The notes beneath the pieces were generated by a model, which was not told the DNA's origin, made no database searches, and saw only the letters and a list, made by a program, of their open reading frames with translations. DNA of 64,000 nucleotides from Anoplopoma fimbria (lineage: Eukaryota; Chordata; Actinopteri; Perciformes; Anoplopomatidae): the NCBI RefSeq assembly GCF_027596085.1, contig NC_072467.1:3587361-3651360 (forward strand), in the 5' to 3' direction. The translations under genes and the position numbers were made by a program. Shown piece after piece: positions 1 to 13,180 of the stretch; the first letter of the stretch is position 1, and every line of letters begins with the position of its first letter.

Positions 1-1990
1 CTGTAGTACTACCGTACTACAGAATTTTAAACACAAAGTTAACACAGGCAGAAATCTCACAGACCCCTTTTTTAAATAAAGATATTTTTTTATTTAAATT
101 ACTTTAAAGTAACATATGATGGTGTGCTGCTCAGTATTATATTAATGACACTACTAAACTGTGACTTTTTTCAACATACTATACTATGATTATTTTCGAC
201 ATGCTTTACTATGACTTTTTCAGACAAACTATACTATTACTCTTTTCTACATACTTTAAACTATGACTTTTATCTACATTCTGTATGATGACTATTTTGG
301 ACATACTATGAGAACTTCAGGGAAGTTCTGACCAAGTAATTTGCAGCAAGGCTGTATTTTGGAAAAGAGCAGCACTGGAAGAGAGGTTCCTGAGACTGAC
401 ATGGATTCGATTTTCAACCAAAGTGGGGATGCAGCAGACCAGTCATCAACAGGGGAACCATGGAACCATATTTTTTTGAGAGCCCTCGCATTTGCAGCCC
501 AATAATAATGCCTAAATACAGGAAGGCCAAGGCCACCCCTGTTAACATTCTTCTGTAAGTGGGCTTTGGAGATGCGAGGGGTTTTATTTGCCCAGACATG
601 AGTATTTTGACATACTACACTTTTACTTTTCTCGGCATGCTCTGCTATGACTTTTTTCTGCATACTATACTATGATTTTGTATGACTTTTTTTTAATATA
701 CTATACTTTTTTTTTTTAACTTTTTTGACATACTATATACTAGATGAGCTACTATGACTTTTTTTTTACAATACTGTGACTTAATTATGACTTTTTTCTA
801 CATATTATATTTTGACTTTTTTGTTTACTTTTTTTACATATTATAATATGACTTTTTATGATGAGCTATGACTATGACATATTATATTTTTTTTCGACAT
901 GCTATACTATTTTTTCGACATGCTATACTGTGACTTTTTTTAAATACTATGATATGACTTGTTTATGACATTTTTCCACATTTTTTCGACATACTGATAT
1001 ATATTTTAAATACTATGATATATATTTTAAATACTATTCCATGACTTTTTTTTCTGTTATCTTCTGTTATGCATGTGTAATAAATTATTATTAAATTTTA
1101 TTGAAGTCTCTCCTGATTGAAATACTATAATCTGATTTTTTATGACAATTTTATTTATGCTATACTATGACTTTTTTTAATATACTATACTTGGATTTTT
1201 TATGCATTTTTTTTTTACTTTTCTTAACATTCTATAGTATGACTTTCTCATTACTTTATTTGACATACTATACTGTACTTTTTTCAACATACTATACTAT
1301 GACTTTTTCTTACTTTTTTTGACATACTTTCGTACTTGTTAATTAAATTTATGACCTGCTATTACTTTTTGGGGGATATACTATAATATTACTTTTTTGA
1401 AATACTAAAGTTTGACAATTTCTATGCCTTTTTTCGATATGCTTTACTATGACTTTTTTTTCAACATACCATAATATTACTTTTTATGACTTTTTAAAAC
1501 TTTTTTGACACAGTATACTATGACTTTTTATCAACATACTATACTGTGACTGAATTATGACTTTTTTCTACATGCTATACTATGACTTTTTATGCTTTTT
1601 TTGAAATACTAATACTATGGCTATTTTCCACATTACGTTTTTAATAACTTTTTTTGACACACTATAGTATGACTTTTTTATGACTGTTGTCAACGCACTA
1701 TACTATGACTGTTCTCTTTCTTTTTACAACCTACTATGCTATGACTTTTATATGACAATGTTCACCATAATATGCTTTGACTTTTTAATATTTCTTCAAC
1801 CTACTATAGTATGATTTTTTATGACTTTTTTTGTCGTACTATACAATGACCTTTCTGACATGCTCTACTATGACTATTTCATATGCTTTATACTATGACT
1901 GTTTTTGCCATGCTACACTAAGACTTTTTTTTCTACTTTTTGACCTACTATAGTATGACTTTTTCATGACTTTTTACTACATTCTATATG
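1..1990. repeat. Degenerate AT-rich minisatellite
   Basis: The stretch is built from many diverged copies of a unit of about 20-25 bases whose core reads roughly acatactatactatgacttt followed by a T run. Unit length varies, and many copies are truncated or fused. An L1 fragment interrupts it near 305-612. Apart from that fragment there is no coding potential. It is probably a tandem array that expanded by slippage and then decayed. Confidence 0.8.
305..612 (-). mobile_element. L1-type LINE reverse-transcriptase fragment
   Basis: The minus strand encodes a short peptide with the pattern seen just C-terminal of the reverse-transcriptase core in fish L1 ORF2 proteins: a Trp, then K-x-P-R-I, a Leu-Gln pair, GGLGLP-x-F, and YYWAAN. 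It continues for about 100 residues and then stops. No other part of ORF2, no endonuclease and no 3' tail is visible, so this is a dead 5'- and 3'-truncated piece inside the minisatellite. The family call rests on remembered motifs. Confidence 0.7.
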
Positions 1991-2019
1991 GGGACACAGG
2001 GGACATGCAACTGCAACTG

Positions 2020-2087
2020 CTGACTGTTTTGATGAAACAGTCAGTTGGTTTTTCTTTGTCGGTTTTTTACCAAAACCGACTAAAAAA
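2020..2087. other. Two adjacent perfect hairpins
   Basis: Hairpin one has a perfect 10-bp stem (2020-2029 with 2035-2044) and a 5-base loop. Hairpin two has a perfect 9-bp stem (2058-2066 with 2072-2080) and a 5-base loop, with weaker extra A-T pairing outside it. They are 13 bases apart, at the edge of the minisatellite. They could be remnant ends of a foldback element or a chance product of decayed repeats. Confidence 0.6.
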
Positions 2088-2090
2088 GTA

Positions 2091-3454
2091 GGTTGCCTTC
2101 AGAGCACTTAAATGCACACCTCCTTTTCACCTAAGGCAGTAGGGCCTAACATGTCTCTGCCTCAGTTGGCCTAACCTCTGCATTTGGTAGTTACTCTCTG
2201 GTAACACTCCAGGGGGAGGTTTAAGTGGCCCGGGGTTGGAGATTCACTAACGGCTACTCAAGAACTTTTATAGTGTGCGGTATGCCAAAATGGGAACTTG
2301 AACTTGTGGATCTGGCAGGTGAAAGAGACAGTTTCTCTAATTCCTGCACCAACCTACATCCCATCAGTTTGCTGTCGTAATGGATGCAGAAGTAAAATGA
2401 GGCATCGGGCCGTGAATTTTATTTCTGAAGACGAAGAATGTTTTCTGATTAGTGGCACATTTTCTCTTCTTTTGGCTTCACTCCAAGATTTGAAATGAAA
2501 AGATGACAAAAGGATAACGTAAGTGCTGTCTTTCCAGCTTGAAGGGTCCTTGAGGGTGTTCATATCTGTAATAGGGGAGTAGAGTAGGACTCATGGCCCT
2601 TTGATACAGAGTCCTGCCATTTTAAAAGTTACTAACAATAATGACAATCTGGATGTTAATGTCTTTACATCATAGAAGCTGAAACTCACCACTTTACCTG
2701 GATAGTCATTGTTTTATCTCAAATCCAATAGGCTGCAGCCAACAAAACAAACATTATGCCTACAGACTGCAGTACAATATAGCTTACAGTTAAGGTTAAA
2801 AAATGACATACTACATGCTGCTTTCCTGTGCTGGCAGCAGGTGGTGCTGCTCTCAAACTAAAGACCTGGAGACATGCTGAATTTACAGCACCAGCAGTTA
2901 CTGCAAGACCAAGAAAAAACACAAGAGATAGTTGCAGCGTATTGAACTAAATGTAGACATGCTGTTATTTGATGGCTTCTAGATAATTAAGAGAGCATAT
3001 ATCTTTTATTTTAAATCTATATACAGAAAATGGCCTGTCATAAATGTACAGAGCACATAATGCAGATGCAGAGATTGGCTTTGTCGTTCCATATTGATGC
3101 AGTCACGCTAATGTAATCACATTTGTATCAACACATCACCCTTATGGGTTTTTGCAAATGTTCAAAATGTAATGACGCCACATTTTGTTTGTATTGACTG
3201 TGAACTGGACGCTTTTTGTTGTTTTTTTATTACAGAATTAAGTCTATGAGGAAGACTTGAATGACCTTGAAGGTCTTGACCTTAACAAAATATAATAATG
3301 CACCATTATGTTGAAATACACTAAAATGCAAAATCACAGATTCACACAGTATCACAATAACTGACGACAACTATATACAACTGGAGCAAGATACTTCTTT
3401 TCTTGTCTGATACAAAACAGACTCTTTCATTCTCCCTAATACTGTTAACAGTAT
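2091..3454. other. Gene-free stretch left of mob2
   Basis: I see no convincing coding exon, RNA gene or recognisable transposon here. Short open frames lack splice context and resemble no family I know. An A-run sits at about 3485-3500, just before the mob2 3' region. Confidence 0.5.
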
Positions 3455-3460
3455 TTTATT
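3455..3460 (-). terminator. Candidate poly(A) signal for mob2
   Basis: An AATAAA hexamer (tttatt on the plus strand) lies 170 nt downstream of the mob2 stop codon on the minus strand. Position and sequence fit a cleavage signal; no transcript data support it. Confidence 0.4.
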
Positions 3461-3629
3461 GTCTATTTTAAAACTCCAGACTTAAAAAAAAAAAAAAAAA
3501 ATCCATACTGTGAAGTAAATTTAAGTTTGACCCAGAGTGGAGCGAGACACTATATAGCTTTTTAACAAGACATAACAAGTATGTAAGTGTGTGATGAAAA
3601 TGTGGGTGTATAATATGCGTGTTTGCTCT

Positions 3630-6600
3630 TTAGGTCCAGCCATGCTGTCCCAGAGCTGTGATGAGGTCCTGCAATGGCTCAGTGTCCTCCGGCTCCAACA
3701 GGGAATGCTGCCGGCAAAAAAGTGTGAGATGCGCGAAGAGTGTGTTGAGGTGTGGGTGCAGGCCCAGCGCCAATGTCTGTCTGTAGTGAGACCAGTAAAT
3801 GTGAGCCAGAGTCCTGAAAAACAGCAAAAACACCTTCTGGACCAGAAAGACGAAGCCTGTTGGAAACACTGCACCTGAAAAAAGAGAAAAAGAGATAATG
3901 GCTTTGGGAATGTGGAACGTGATGCAGAACAATGCAGCATAAATGACATGCCTTTTACCTGCTTTTGTGGGGAACACATCCTCATCAGTCAGCAGCTCCT
4001 GAATGTATGACATGGCATAGTCAAAGTAAAGTGGTGCAGAGCACTTCAGCTTCCTGCCGTGGTCATCGGTCCAAACATAAACCCTGACAACATCAACAAC
4101 AACAACAACACAAAACAGTCATTAAGACACGACATGCTGTGTTCAGCCTTATAAAAGTAACTTTATGTGTTTCCATGGTCAAAAATGAACTTTCGCTATC
4201 ATGCCTCAAGTTTAGCAGTTATTTGAACATTGTACAGGTAATACTTAAAACATATTCTTCCTCTTCTCTTTCATTTTAATTTGGCTGACAAGAAGATATA
4301 TCTATATAGTCATATGCAGTGCTTTTGCTACAAAGCAAACAGGGCTTTAGCTGTGAAAGACTGGAGAAAAAAATCTTTATAAATCTGCAAAGGTCAGTTC
4401 ACCCAAGTCACAAAAATAAAAATGTTGAGGCTTTGAGATCTCCTCCTGCCAGCGTCCCATTCACCGATTTATCATTGCACTCCTAAGACACTGTCAAACT
4501 CATGATGCAGCAGAACCACAGAGTTCTTTTTTTATTCCACCCATTCTTCTTCTTTGTCAAAACCTGGCACATACATTGCCCACAATCCAACTCAACTGCC
4601 AAGACTTCAGTTTGAGATTTGGTTGTATTATGTTAGAAGCAGCTCATGTAACATCAAGCAGCAATGGCATCAAGCAGAGATGAGGAGCGAGCTACAGATG
4701 TCTGTTAACCTCACCACACCCCCAAATTATTTTTCAGTTTCAAACATGTAGTCTTCAGCCACAACTGACACTGACTCAAGTGACATCACTTGAGGAAGTT
4801 TAGCAAATATATCACAAAGTTCCTTCTGGAGTCACCAAAGGCTTTATACAATATATTTCATATAAGTACTTCCCAATACCTGACGGATTGTGATATGTAA
4901 AATTGGTGCAGTTCCCCTTTTAGTAAGGGAGGTGAATGCTGTGGAATATTTTCTCTGGTACCCAGAAACAACCTCCCAGTTACTTACAACAATACACAAA
5001 CTGCACTGTCAACATTTTTTTATGGTTTTAGGAAAATTACTTTGGTTGAAAGTATTTCATATATGACCCCCTCTGGATTTCTCCAAAACTCTGCAAATAA
5101 AACTTAATGTATCTGAATGACAAGATACTATTAGGACAAAGATAATGCTCAGTAACTTACGTGTTGTCTGGTCCACAGGCAGTTGGGCAGGTGCTGGGAG
5201 TGCAGAACTCAGACAGCGCACTGGAGAACAGGTTTATGTGCTTGAAAAATGCCACAGCTGAAAGAGATTAATGAGAAAAATGACACTTTGTACATTTCCT
5301 ATGTCAGTGTGTGGGGGAGGATACGGAGCAGGAGAAAAGGGGATACCAACAATCCAAAATCTGCAGTATTTAAGGTGGTCTACTCACTGTTGCTGGCAAG
5401 CCACTCCGCCTTGTCGATGCCAGGCGGCAGTGCTGTGAGGGCAAACATGTCTGTGTGTGGGATCTGCTGACACACAAACTGCTGCTGCAGATATGGCCGC
5501 TCCTCCAGATTATTGTTATTAATTCCCCTTGGGGGAAGATAGTACAGAGTTAATGAAGCAGAGACAGAAAGAGATGACAGAAAGTATTGCTGTGTAAAAC
5601 AATCAATAGGTCAGTGGATTTATTAATCCTGCTGCAGTCAGTAGATAACATGTTTTATTATCTCCTATGCTCCCTCATCTGTCTTGCCCTCTGTGGCTGG
5701 CACACACACATGCAAACACATACAAACAGTGCTGTAACTGCAGAGCTATAAGTCCAATAAACCAGCAGTTCATTTAATGAAGGCAGTCAATTAAGAGCCA
5801 AAGTAATTACTGATAATGAAGCCCACTGCTGCAGTGGTCAGTGCTACAAAGCAAATGACTGAAAGGACCAACATTGTGCATGATAATGTGCAAAGCCGAG
5901 TGCTGAGGCCTGTGGCTCTCTTACATCAGTTCAAATAACAACTGATAAGCTACAGGTAGCGCTTTATAATCAGTCACATGTGACTGGCAGCTTGGGAACT
6001 TGTGATAACTATAGAAGTGAGTGCAGAAAATGAATGATGTTGTTGGGGAACACCAACATGTAGTGGAAGGTCAAACTCGGCAGCATGATTTGACTTTATG
6101 CAAACAAGGTGACCAGCTAGAGTGTACTGTGATGATGAGGATAAGGAATTCTCTACTCAGTTTTTTTTAAAGAGGGCTTTTGATGTAAGTGAATATTTCA
6201 AAGTCTAATGGAATCAGGCAGCTGCTGCACACAGTTGTTGTGTGTAGACAGTTTTTAGATGTCTACAAACAGAACAGCTGAGAGTTTACTCAGTGTGACC
6301 TTGCCTACTCTGATAAGGGAAACACTGTGCTCTCTATGGGGTTTCACTCGCCCTGGTCTAAATGTCTGTTTGGTCAGGAAGAATTTGTTTAATGGTCTAA
6401 ACACCAGGTCTTTGTTCTAGCTAAAGGTCAGAGTAGGTAGAGAGGGAGGAATAGTGATAGAGAGGAATGTAAACATTAGCTGTACAAAGGTACAGTAGTG
6501 TAAATCCTAGCCTTACTTCTCTAATGTCCACAGGAACATCTTTTGTTAACATCCTGTTTTGTTCCAGCCTTATGGTGTTAACTCAATTCCCGCCTCTTGG

Positions 6601-7058
6601 CTACCAGTTGTCAGCACACAAACACAATGAACCCGGAGCTACTTGTAATGTTGTGTTTGTGTGTAAACACGCTCCTCTGTGACCCTGCTCTCAGCCATCC
6701 GTTTACCTTAAACTTGGCCTTAATGGTGAAATAAACAGCCTTCTCCGGGGCAGCCAGCTGGACTCATGGAGATTCATCCTAGAGCAAATATTTGCATAGC
6801 AAATTGTGCTAAAAACCCAGTCATACATGGCGGCCTGGTAGCTGAATCCAACCCAAGGCCCTTTGCTGCATGTCATCCCCCCTCTCTCCCCCTTTTTGTA
6901 TATCTATCACTGTCCTTTCCAACAAAGGCATAAAAAGGCCATAAATTATCTCTAAAATAAACAAGAGTCTTTCCTCATCTTGGTCCAAATTACTACTTCT
7001 CAACATGTGTTCCCGCTGTTAGAGGAATCCACCTTAACTGATGCCATCAGACAAATAT

Positions 7059-7089
<31 letters not shown>

Positions 7090-7412
7090 TGACACACACA
7101 ACTTTATCTGGAGAACATTCCTGAGTAAACCATGTGTGGCCAGCTTTCCAGTCATGTTGACTACACACTATCCATTACTATAACTACATCTTGCTTTTCT
7201 GTATGTTAACTTATGTTCAGTCAGAGTACTAGAGTATATAAAGGGGACTATAGAAAGATGAAGGAAACTGAAACATGAGTAGAAGTGTAACGCTGATGAA
7301 GATAGTTAAGAGAAAGAAATACAACTTACAGTTTTTCACAGCTGATGTCAGAAGGCTGAAGAGTCTGACTGTCTGCCTTCGTAGCCGAGGGGTAACTATG
7401 GCAACCCCCCAT
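3630..7412 (-). CDS. mob2: MOB kinase activator 2 (MOB2-like)
   Basis: MOB2 proteins are small adaptors that bind NDR kinases (STK38/STK38L) and compete with MOB1. Five coding exons join in frame: 7412-7330, 5527-5388, 5257-5161, 4083-3959 and 3874-3630, giving 229 aa, close to the usual MOB2 length. The zinc site of the MOB fold is intact as Cys93, Cys98, His173 and His178 (EFC-x4-CP and AHIYWSH). The segments LTDEDVFPTK, AHIYWSH and HLNTL match MOB2 rather than MOB1 or MOB3. I chose the start at 7412 because this exon gives a complete frame ending in a GTAAGT donor and begins MGGCHSYPS, an N-myristoylation-type N-terminus. Vertebrate MOB2 can use alternative first exons, so other starts may exist. 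Which of the fish mob2 paralogues this is cannot be decided here. Confidence 0.88.
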
Positions 7413-8330
7413 GGCGTAAAGCTAAGAGCAGATGTGTAGGTTGTGCCAGCCCCACTTTTCCATCCCAAACATACTAACCCACACACTTCTACACGCTACA
7501 GACAGGATATGGGAAGAACTACTCCAGCACAAACATATCTTAACTCACAAAGGAATCCATACAGCTGGCAAACAAAAAAAAATACAAACTTTTCCAAAAC
7601 ACAAAAAAGAAAGTCGTTGAGGATTGTCTCTTGTGCCTCTCCTTTTGCTCCAGTGATCCAGTGTCAGTGAGTATATGTCTCCTTTGTCTGGAGTCCCACA
7701 CCCCACAGGCTCCTCCTCTCCCAGCTCTGAGCAGACAGGCAGGTTTCTCCACAACCCGTTAAAGCACAAAACACAACTCTGCCTTCCCCTTTCCACCCAC
7801 TGCATACAAACTCTATTCCCCACGTGTGCACTCTACAGAGAGAGCAGGCAGGTGCTGATGGCAAACATAAAGGTGTTTTTTTCTCTGTGGAAGTGGACAG
7901 AGATGGATGAGGAGGAGTAAGGCAGGGAGAGGAGTAGAAGGAGAAGCTGGAGCAGCAGCAGGTGTGTGTTCAGTATCTGTGCTCCGCTTGTAAACTTTAA
8001 GGAATGTGATGACATACACGATGTATCCGAGCCCGGGAGTGACAGCACACACCCTCAGGCAAAGCGCACTGATATATAGATAGGACTCAAAGCGGAAAAG
8101 AGGATATGTGAAGTGTATGAACACAAAAGAAGGAAGTTCAGCTCCGCCCCCGATGTTACATGAACTCACAGCTAAGTGAGATCTATGTGACAGGAAAGTT
8201 TATGTTTACTCTGCAGGGAGATGGTGTAGCTTTAATTGTCAGTGTGGCTCACATGTGTAGGAGACATACAGTGAGGAGCGGTAGGCAACATAATCCATCA
8301 GCTCACCTGCCCCTAAGGTAAACATCTTTG
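7413..8330 (-). promoter_or_regulatory. 5' flank / probable 5'UTR of mob2
   Basis: This stretch lies directly upstream of the mob2 start. It holds no supported coding exon. Polypyrimidine and polypurine tracts make several spurious open frames. The mob2 transcription start is presumably within or just beyond it, but no TATA box or clear CpG island fixes it. Confidence 0.35.
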
Positions 8331-9799
8331 TGCCTCCATAGACCAAGTCCTGCTATCTCTCTCTCTCTCTCTCACTATCCCTCTGTTTGTACAATAGTGT
8401 TTGTATTATAACAGACTGTAAATGTGAGACAAACACAGGCTTCTTCTTGGTCTGACATATTTATTAGGTTCATATCTGAATGTACAAGCAAAATTGACAA
8501 CAGGAAACAGACACATTACTCCCTAAATGAAAAAAAACAAAAACACCAGCATCAGTCCACTTTACAAAAAAAAAAAAAAAAAAAAAGCCATTTCAACAAG
8601 GTTGCCTTTTGCACACACTCACCTTCACAAATGTATCGAGCTATAATGCGAGGAAGATTTAAAGTTTGAAATGGCATCAGAACAGACAATAGGATGAAAT
8701 AACAATTTAACATCCATTGTCTCTGAATTAAAGTTTTGGGCCTACATTGTACAAACCAGCACATACCCAATGAGGTGAATGAGGCTAATGTCCTAACTTA
8801 ATGGCACTTAAAGATAACTGTATGACTGTACCTCATGCCATTATGCATAACATCACACCATACCCGTAGCTAGACTGCACACGCACCTCACTCACGGTGA
8901 AGGAGACACACAGACGCACCAAAACACAATGTAAGGGTCAGACGCAGTGCTTAGGTTTGGCAAAGGATGGGATGAAATAATCTGACCCTGTACACACCCT
9001 GACATAAAGAAACACAGCCCTGTTTTTCTTTTCTAACCCTGACTTATACCAATGCTTAGTCTACACAGCTCCACTTCAAAACATCTCAAAGTGCTGAACA
9101 GATAAAAGCAAAATATCTGTGGTCTAAGATGAATCTTCCGAGTCTTTCTTTGACATGTGGAATCTTCTCCTACTGTTGATAACGCCATCACATGACTAAA
9201 AAACATGAGAGGGATCAAACAAAGACTGCTTTAGATTAATCCAGTCCTGTGATACCATTGCAAGAAAGGAGGCTACTTCACAGATATGAAAGCCAGTTGT
9301 AAAACTGGAGGGAAGACACACTTTGGCAAAGCATTTAAGAAAAAGTATTCTAAAGTATCTACATAATTCACTCGTTCAAGTCAAACATTCCCACCTCTTT
9401 GAGTGGGGAATAATGTGGTGGCACTTGACACCACCAAATACAAACCAAAAGTGCTTCTTGAAAAAAGTGCTTTTTAAATAAATACAACAATCTATGTAAA
9501 TCGTTCCATAGGCATATATTCAATTAAAGTCAACTCCTGCCCTGAGAAAGAGAGAGACAAGGAGAAAGATAAAGTAAAGCATGACTGTCTGGCAAACCTA
9601 AAGAATAATTCTGGGTTATTACAACTTGGGTCCTGTTTTTGCCATTATGTATATCAGTTATAATTAGATTGTACTCAACAAGGTATAATGTTAATAACAT
9701 AAAGAAAGAAGATCAGCAATCCAACTGCTTTTAAACAAGCCAACAGTTTAGTTGGATTATCTAAACAACTGTATTTTGAGGCAAACATGAATGTGTGCT

Positions 9800-10140
9800 C
9801 ACTCAAAGTGTTGATGATTATTTTCAATATTGATGAATCCGCTGAGTAATTTACTTATTAAATGGATTCATTGGTTGGGCTATAAACTGTCAGGAAAAAT
9901 AAACATATCCATCATAATTTCTTAAAGCCCAAAGAGACACCATCAAATTGTTTGTTCTGTCTGACCAACAGTCCAAAACCTAAAGCCATTTTAGTTGGAA
10001 ATTGGGAAACTGAAATTAGGTAATGTTTGACATTTTTCCTGAAAAATTACTTGATGACTAAATGATTAGCAAAATTGTTGCCTAATATTTTTCTGTTGAT
10101 CCACTTTTACATTAATCAACAAATTTGTTCAGCTCTCGAT
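9800..10140. repeat. Dispersed fish repeat
   Basis: The sequence resembles a repeat common in percomorph genomes: a segment on 'accatcaaattgtttgttc' and 'gaccaacagtccaaaacc', ending in an AT-rich part with several 'gatta' and 'gatcaa' words. Identification is from memory of the pattern. Terminal repeats were not resolved. Confidence 0.5.
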
Positions 10141-12119
10141 CATAATCCATCATAACACAGGAAAAGTATAAGATAATAATATCAGTTGAAACAGTAGTTT
10201 TGGTATTATTTCAATGTCGACCAGCGTTTTCTCTTCCTAATAAGATTGGTGAACCTGGTATTTTGTTTAAAACTGAATGAAAATAAGACCCAAGCTCTAA
10301 ACCAGCATTATGCTTTAAGAAAATAATAAGGAGGACAAACCCCAGACTACCGACTCACATTCACGCACACTCTCACACAACCTCTATGTAAGAAGCAAGA
10401 AGCAGAGGAACAGGAACTGATGCTGGGGCATTAACTGAAACACAGACATCATTATTGCCTCATTTCAACAGTACAACACACACATACAATACACACGTTG
10501 CAACCTGCAAAACAACCGCCTTTCCATACATTGGATTTATTCCAAAAATAGATATAATGTTTATATATACTGTTTACATTTATATTACGTTAACATATTA
10601 CCAAGAATAGCCACAACCTAATACATGTTCAAATTTCACAATATTACATTTAAACAGCTCTGAGGGTGATATGAATCGGTATGTGAACATCACTGCTTTT
10701 TTTTTTGCACGCGTGTAAGTATTTAGTTGTGTATACATGTGTGTACGGCACTGTATGTATGTGTGTGTGTTACACAGGTGTGCTTTCTTTGTATCCGCAT
10801 AACTGTCCTTTGACCTGAGAATGCTCTCTGTACCTCAGACAGAGCTCAAACACACATACACACACATGCCTGCACACATGGATACAGCAGCACACACACA
10901 CACTTTTCAACAGGGAGGAAGTGACACATGATGCTCCCAAATCTGAGGCTCCAAATTTAAAAAAGGGTTGTTTATGTTCTGCATGATCCAAGCAAAGAAA
11001 TCTTACTTGTATTGAGAAATGATTTTAGTAGCATGTATACAAAAAAAAAAAATTATCACTCACACATTTGCACTAATAAAATATCTGCCTGGTATGAAAT
11101 GCTGAAAAGAAAATGGCAGCTAGCTTTGCAAGCATCTTCGCTTTTGTAATCTTGGCTAATTATTCTAAGAAGACAGTTGTTTTTACTAAAGTGTAAACAG
11201 TCAAATGCTCTAATAGAAAAACACTTTGGGCTGTGATTTAATGCCCGGAGAGCAGACATTCTCAAACGAAATTAATGCTGAATTTAATAAAGGTCCTATT
11301 TCAGACTTAGGTATTTTTTTTCTTAAAGTGCCACGGCTGGCATTAAAACACTCAGTGTGACCTCTGCTCATCAAAACAGGTAAGAGTGTTGTCACTCTCT
11401 GGAAATCAATGGGGAAATCACATTTTGAAGTAGTTCATATGTTACAGAATTTGGCTTTGGGTTTCTCATATGATGAAATGTTCTTTAAATCATACTTTCC
11501 TCTTTGAAGCGGTTCAGTTATAATTTAGTCATGACGCTGCAGGAGAGATCAATGTACCTATATGTAGACATGTGTTACCCAGCATACATACTGTTAAGGG
11601 CTGTTTGACCCAAACACTGAGCAGCTCCCATTCTTCAGACACAAAAAGGGCATAATGAGGGCTGCTTACATGAAGCAAAGGTGGCATTGCTGTGTGTTGA
11701 ATGGACAGGTATGAAGCATGTGTGTGTGCATGTGTGTGTGCATGTGTGTGCCTTTGCTGCATCGTTAGGCCGGTCCATTAGCAGATGGCTGCATCTCTCT
11801 GCAAGTAAAAAACAAAACAAAACAAAATAATTACAAAATTATGAACATGATAAAATGGACAGAAAGTTTTTTTTTTTTTCCACTAAGATTTTGAGATATC
11901 TACCACTGACAATTCTGGCCCCAGCCTTATACAATGCCAGTGAACAGAATTTGGGTTATAACCTTCAAAGTACAGAGGAATTACAGTTAAACAAGCCAGT
12001 AACATCTCTTTTAAAGAGAGGGAAACTAGGATTACCGCCTCACATTTGTCTGTCTCAGCCAACAAGTCAATTTGCAGCTTACATACACATCTGTTCAATT
12101 TGTCATCAATTCATCCTTG

Positions 12120-12265
12120 AGTCCACTGGCAAAATTTGAAAAAATATGGCATAAAAAGGCATACCTCAGATGTTGTAATCTCAAGAATGGATCGGAAGGA
12201 CAACCCAAAAACATAATGCCTCCGGACACGGCTGCCGCCAGTGCGGAGGCATAAAAAAAACAAAC
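12120..12265. repeat. Dispersed GC-containing repeat
   Basis: A short block with 'ggacaacccaaaaacataat' followed by a GC-rich imperfect palindrome around 'cctccgg...gcggagg' (12220-12251) stands out from its AT-rich surroundings. It resembles a dispersed teleost repeat I have seen in many loci. No coding capacity. Confidence 0.45.
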
Positions 12266-13075
12266 AGGAAAAAAACAGAGAGAGCGGCCACTATAGGCTG
12301 AAGCTATAGCTTATATAGCCGGTGGAGACCTTCCAAGATTTTTACAGTGTACATGTTACAGTGTTCTGAATAATCAGCAGGCATGGCAGAGAGAAACAGC
12401 AGGGAAACAAAGCATGAAGAGCCGCCATGTTTTCACATCTTACTCTGTGAATTAAGGATTTATTTTGACAAATCCAGAATTGCTGATTGTTGGATAAATG
12501 GAAAGACTAACCAAGATGGGTTTGGTGAGTTTTATATTGTTTCTGTCCAGATGAATGAAGTGTGTTTTACATGAGTTGAAAAGGCAACTAAACCTGACTT
12601 AGTTCGGTGTTAGAAAGAAACTCAGAAGTTGTAAGATGCAATGATATTTCCACCATTGGCATTATCATTTACCCTCAGCACTGGTTGGACATCCAAATAA
12701 AAAAGTGGCGACTTTTCTCTTTACTGGTCTATTTATTGTTATCCTTTTATAAAACAGTCAAGTTACGGGCTGGTCGAATAGAAACAATTGCAGGAATATG
12801 ATACATTGTACATAGCTGAGAATACAGAGATGATTTACTATGTGAAACTGTATTTAGTGAAATCATTTTTTGAATTATGTTCAGTTGGCAGTTAGAAATG
12901 TTAAGAATGGCCAAAAAGTCCAATCACTCTCTAAATAGCGCCTTTTTACATCCGTTCACAATAAATACACCCTTAAAATGTCCTTATAAAAGTGCAACAC
13001 ATGTATTATTACATTTTCATTAAAAAGAGAAGTGTCACTCTCACATTTTGTAATAACCACTGCAATGTGTAATCA

Positions 13076-13081
13076 TTTATT
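13076..13081 (-). terminator. Candidate poly(A) signal for ppp6r2
   Basis: AATAAA on the minus strand lies about 100 nt downstream of the ppp6r2 stop. Others occur further down in the AT-rich 3' flank, so alternative longer 3' ends are likely. Confidence 0.35.
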
Positions 13082-13180
13082 ACAATACGGTTGTTATTAC
13101 ATAATGAAGTGAAAATTGAAAAGTGAAATTTATTACATTATTTCAAGTCTGTTATTACACAAACACACGCACACACACAC

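Larger units (their letters stand above)
8331..13075. other. Gene-free stretch between mob2 and ppp6r2
   Basis: No coding exon could be supported in these 4.7 kb. The stretch includes short CT and CA microsatellites (near 8357, 10850 and 11720), an A-run at 8566-8586, and two dispersed repeats listed separately. The right end is probably ppp6r2 3'UTR. Open frames here are short, lack splice signals, or derive from CA repeats. Confidence 0.5.

Noticed and set aside
292..663. A host gene on the minus strand
   Set aside because: The peptide is an L1 reverse-transcriptase fragment without start context or continuation.
1..1990. A CRISPR-like array
   Set aside because: Units are irregular, with no unique spacers of constant length, in vertebrate DNA; it is a decayed minisatellite.
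3591..3878. A plus-strand frame of 95 aa
   Set aside because: It is the antisense shadow of the last mob2 exon.
4384..4935. A transposon in a mob2 intron with 'cagttcac' and 'cagttccc' ends
   Set aside because: The two words are not inverted relative to each other, and no target duplication is visible.
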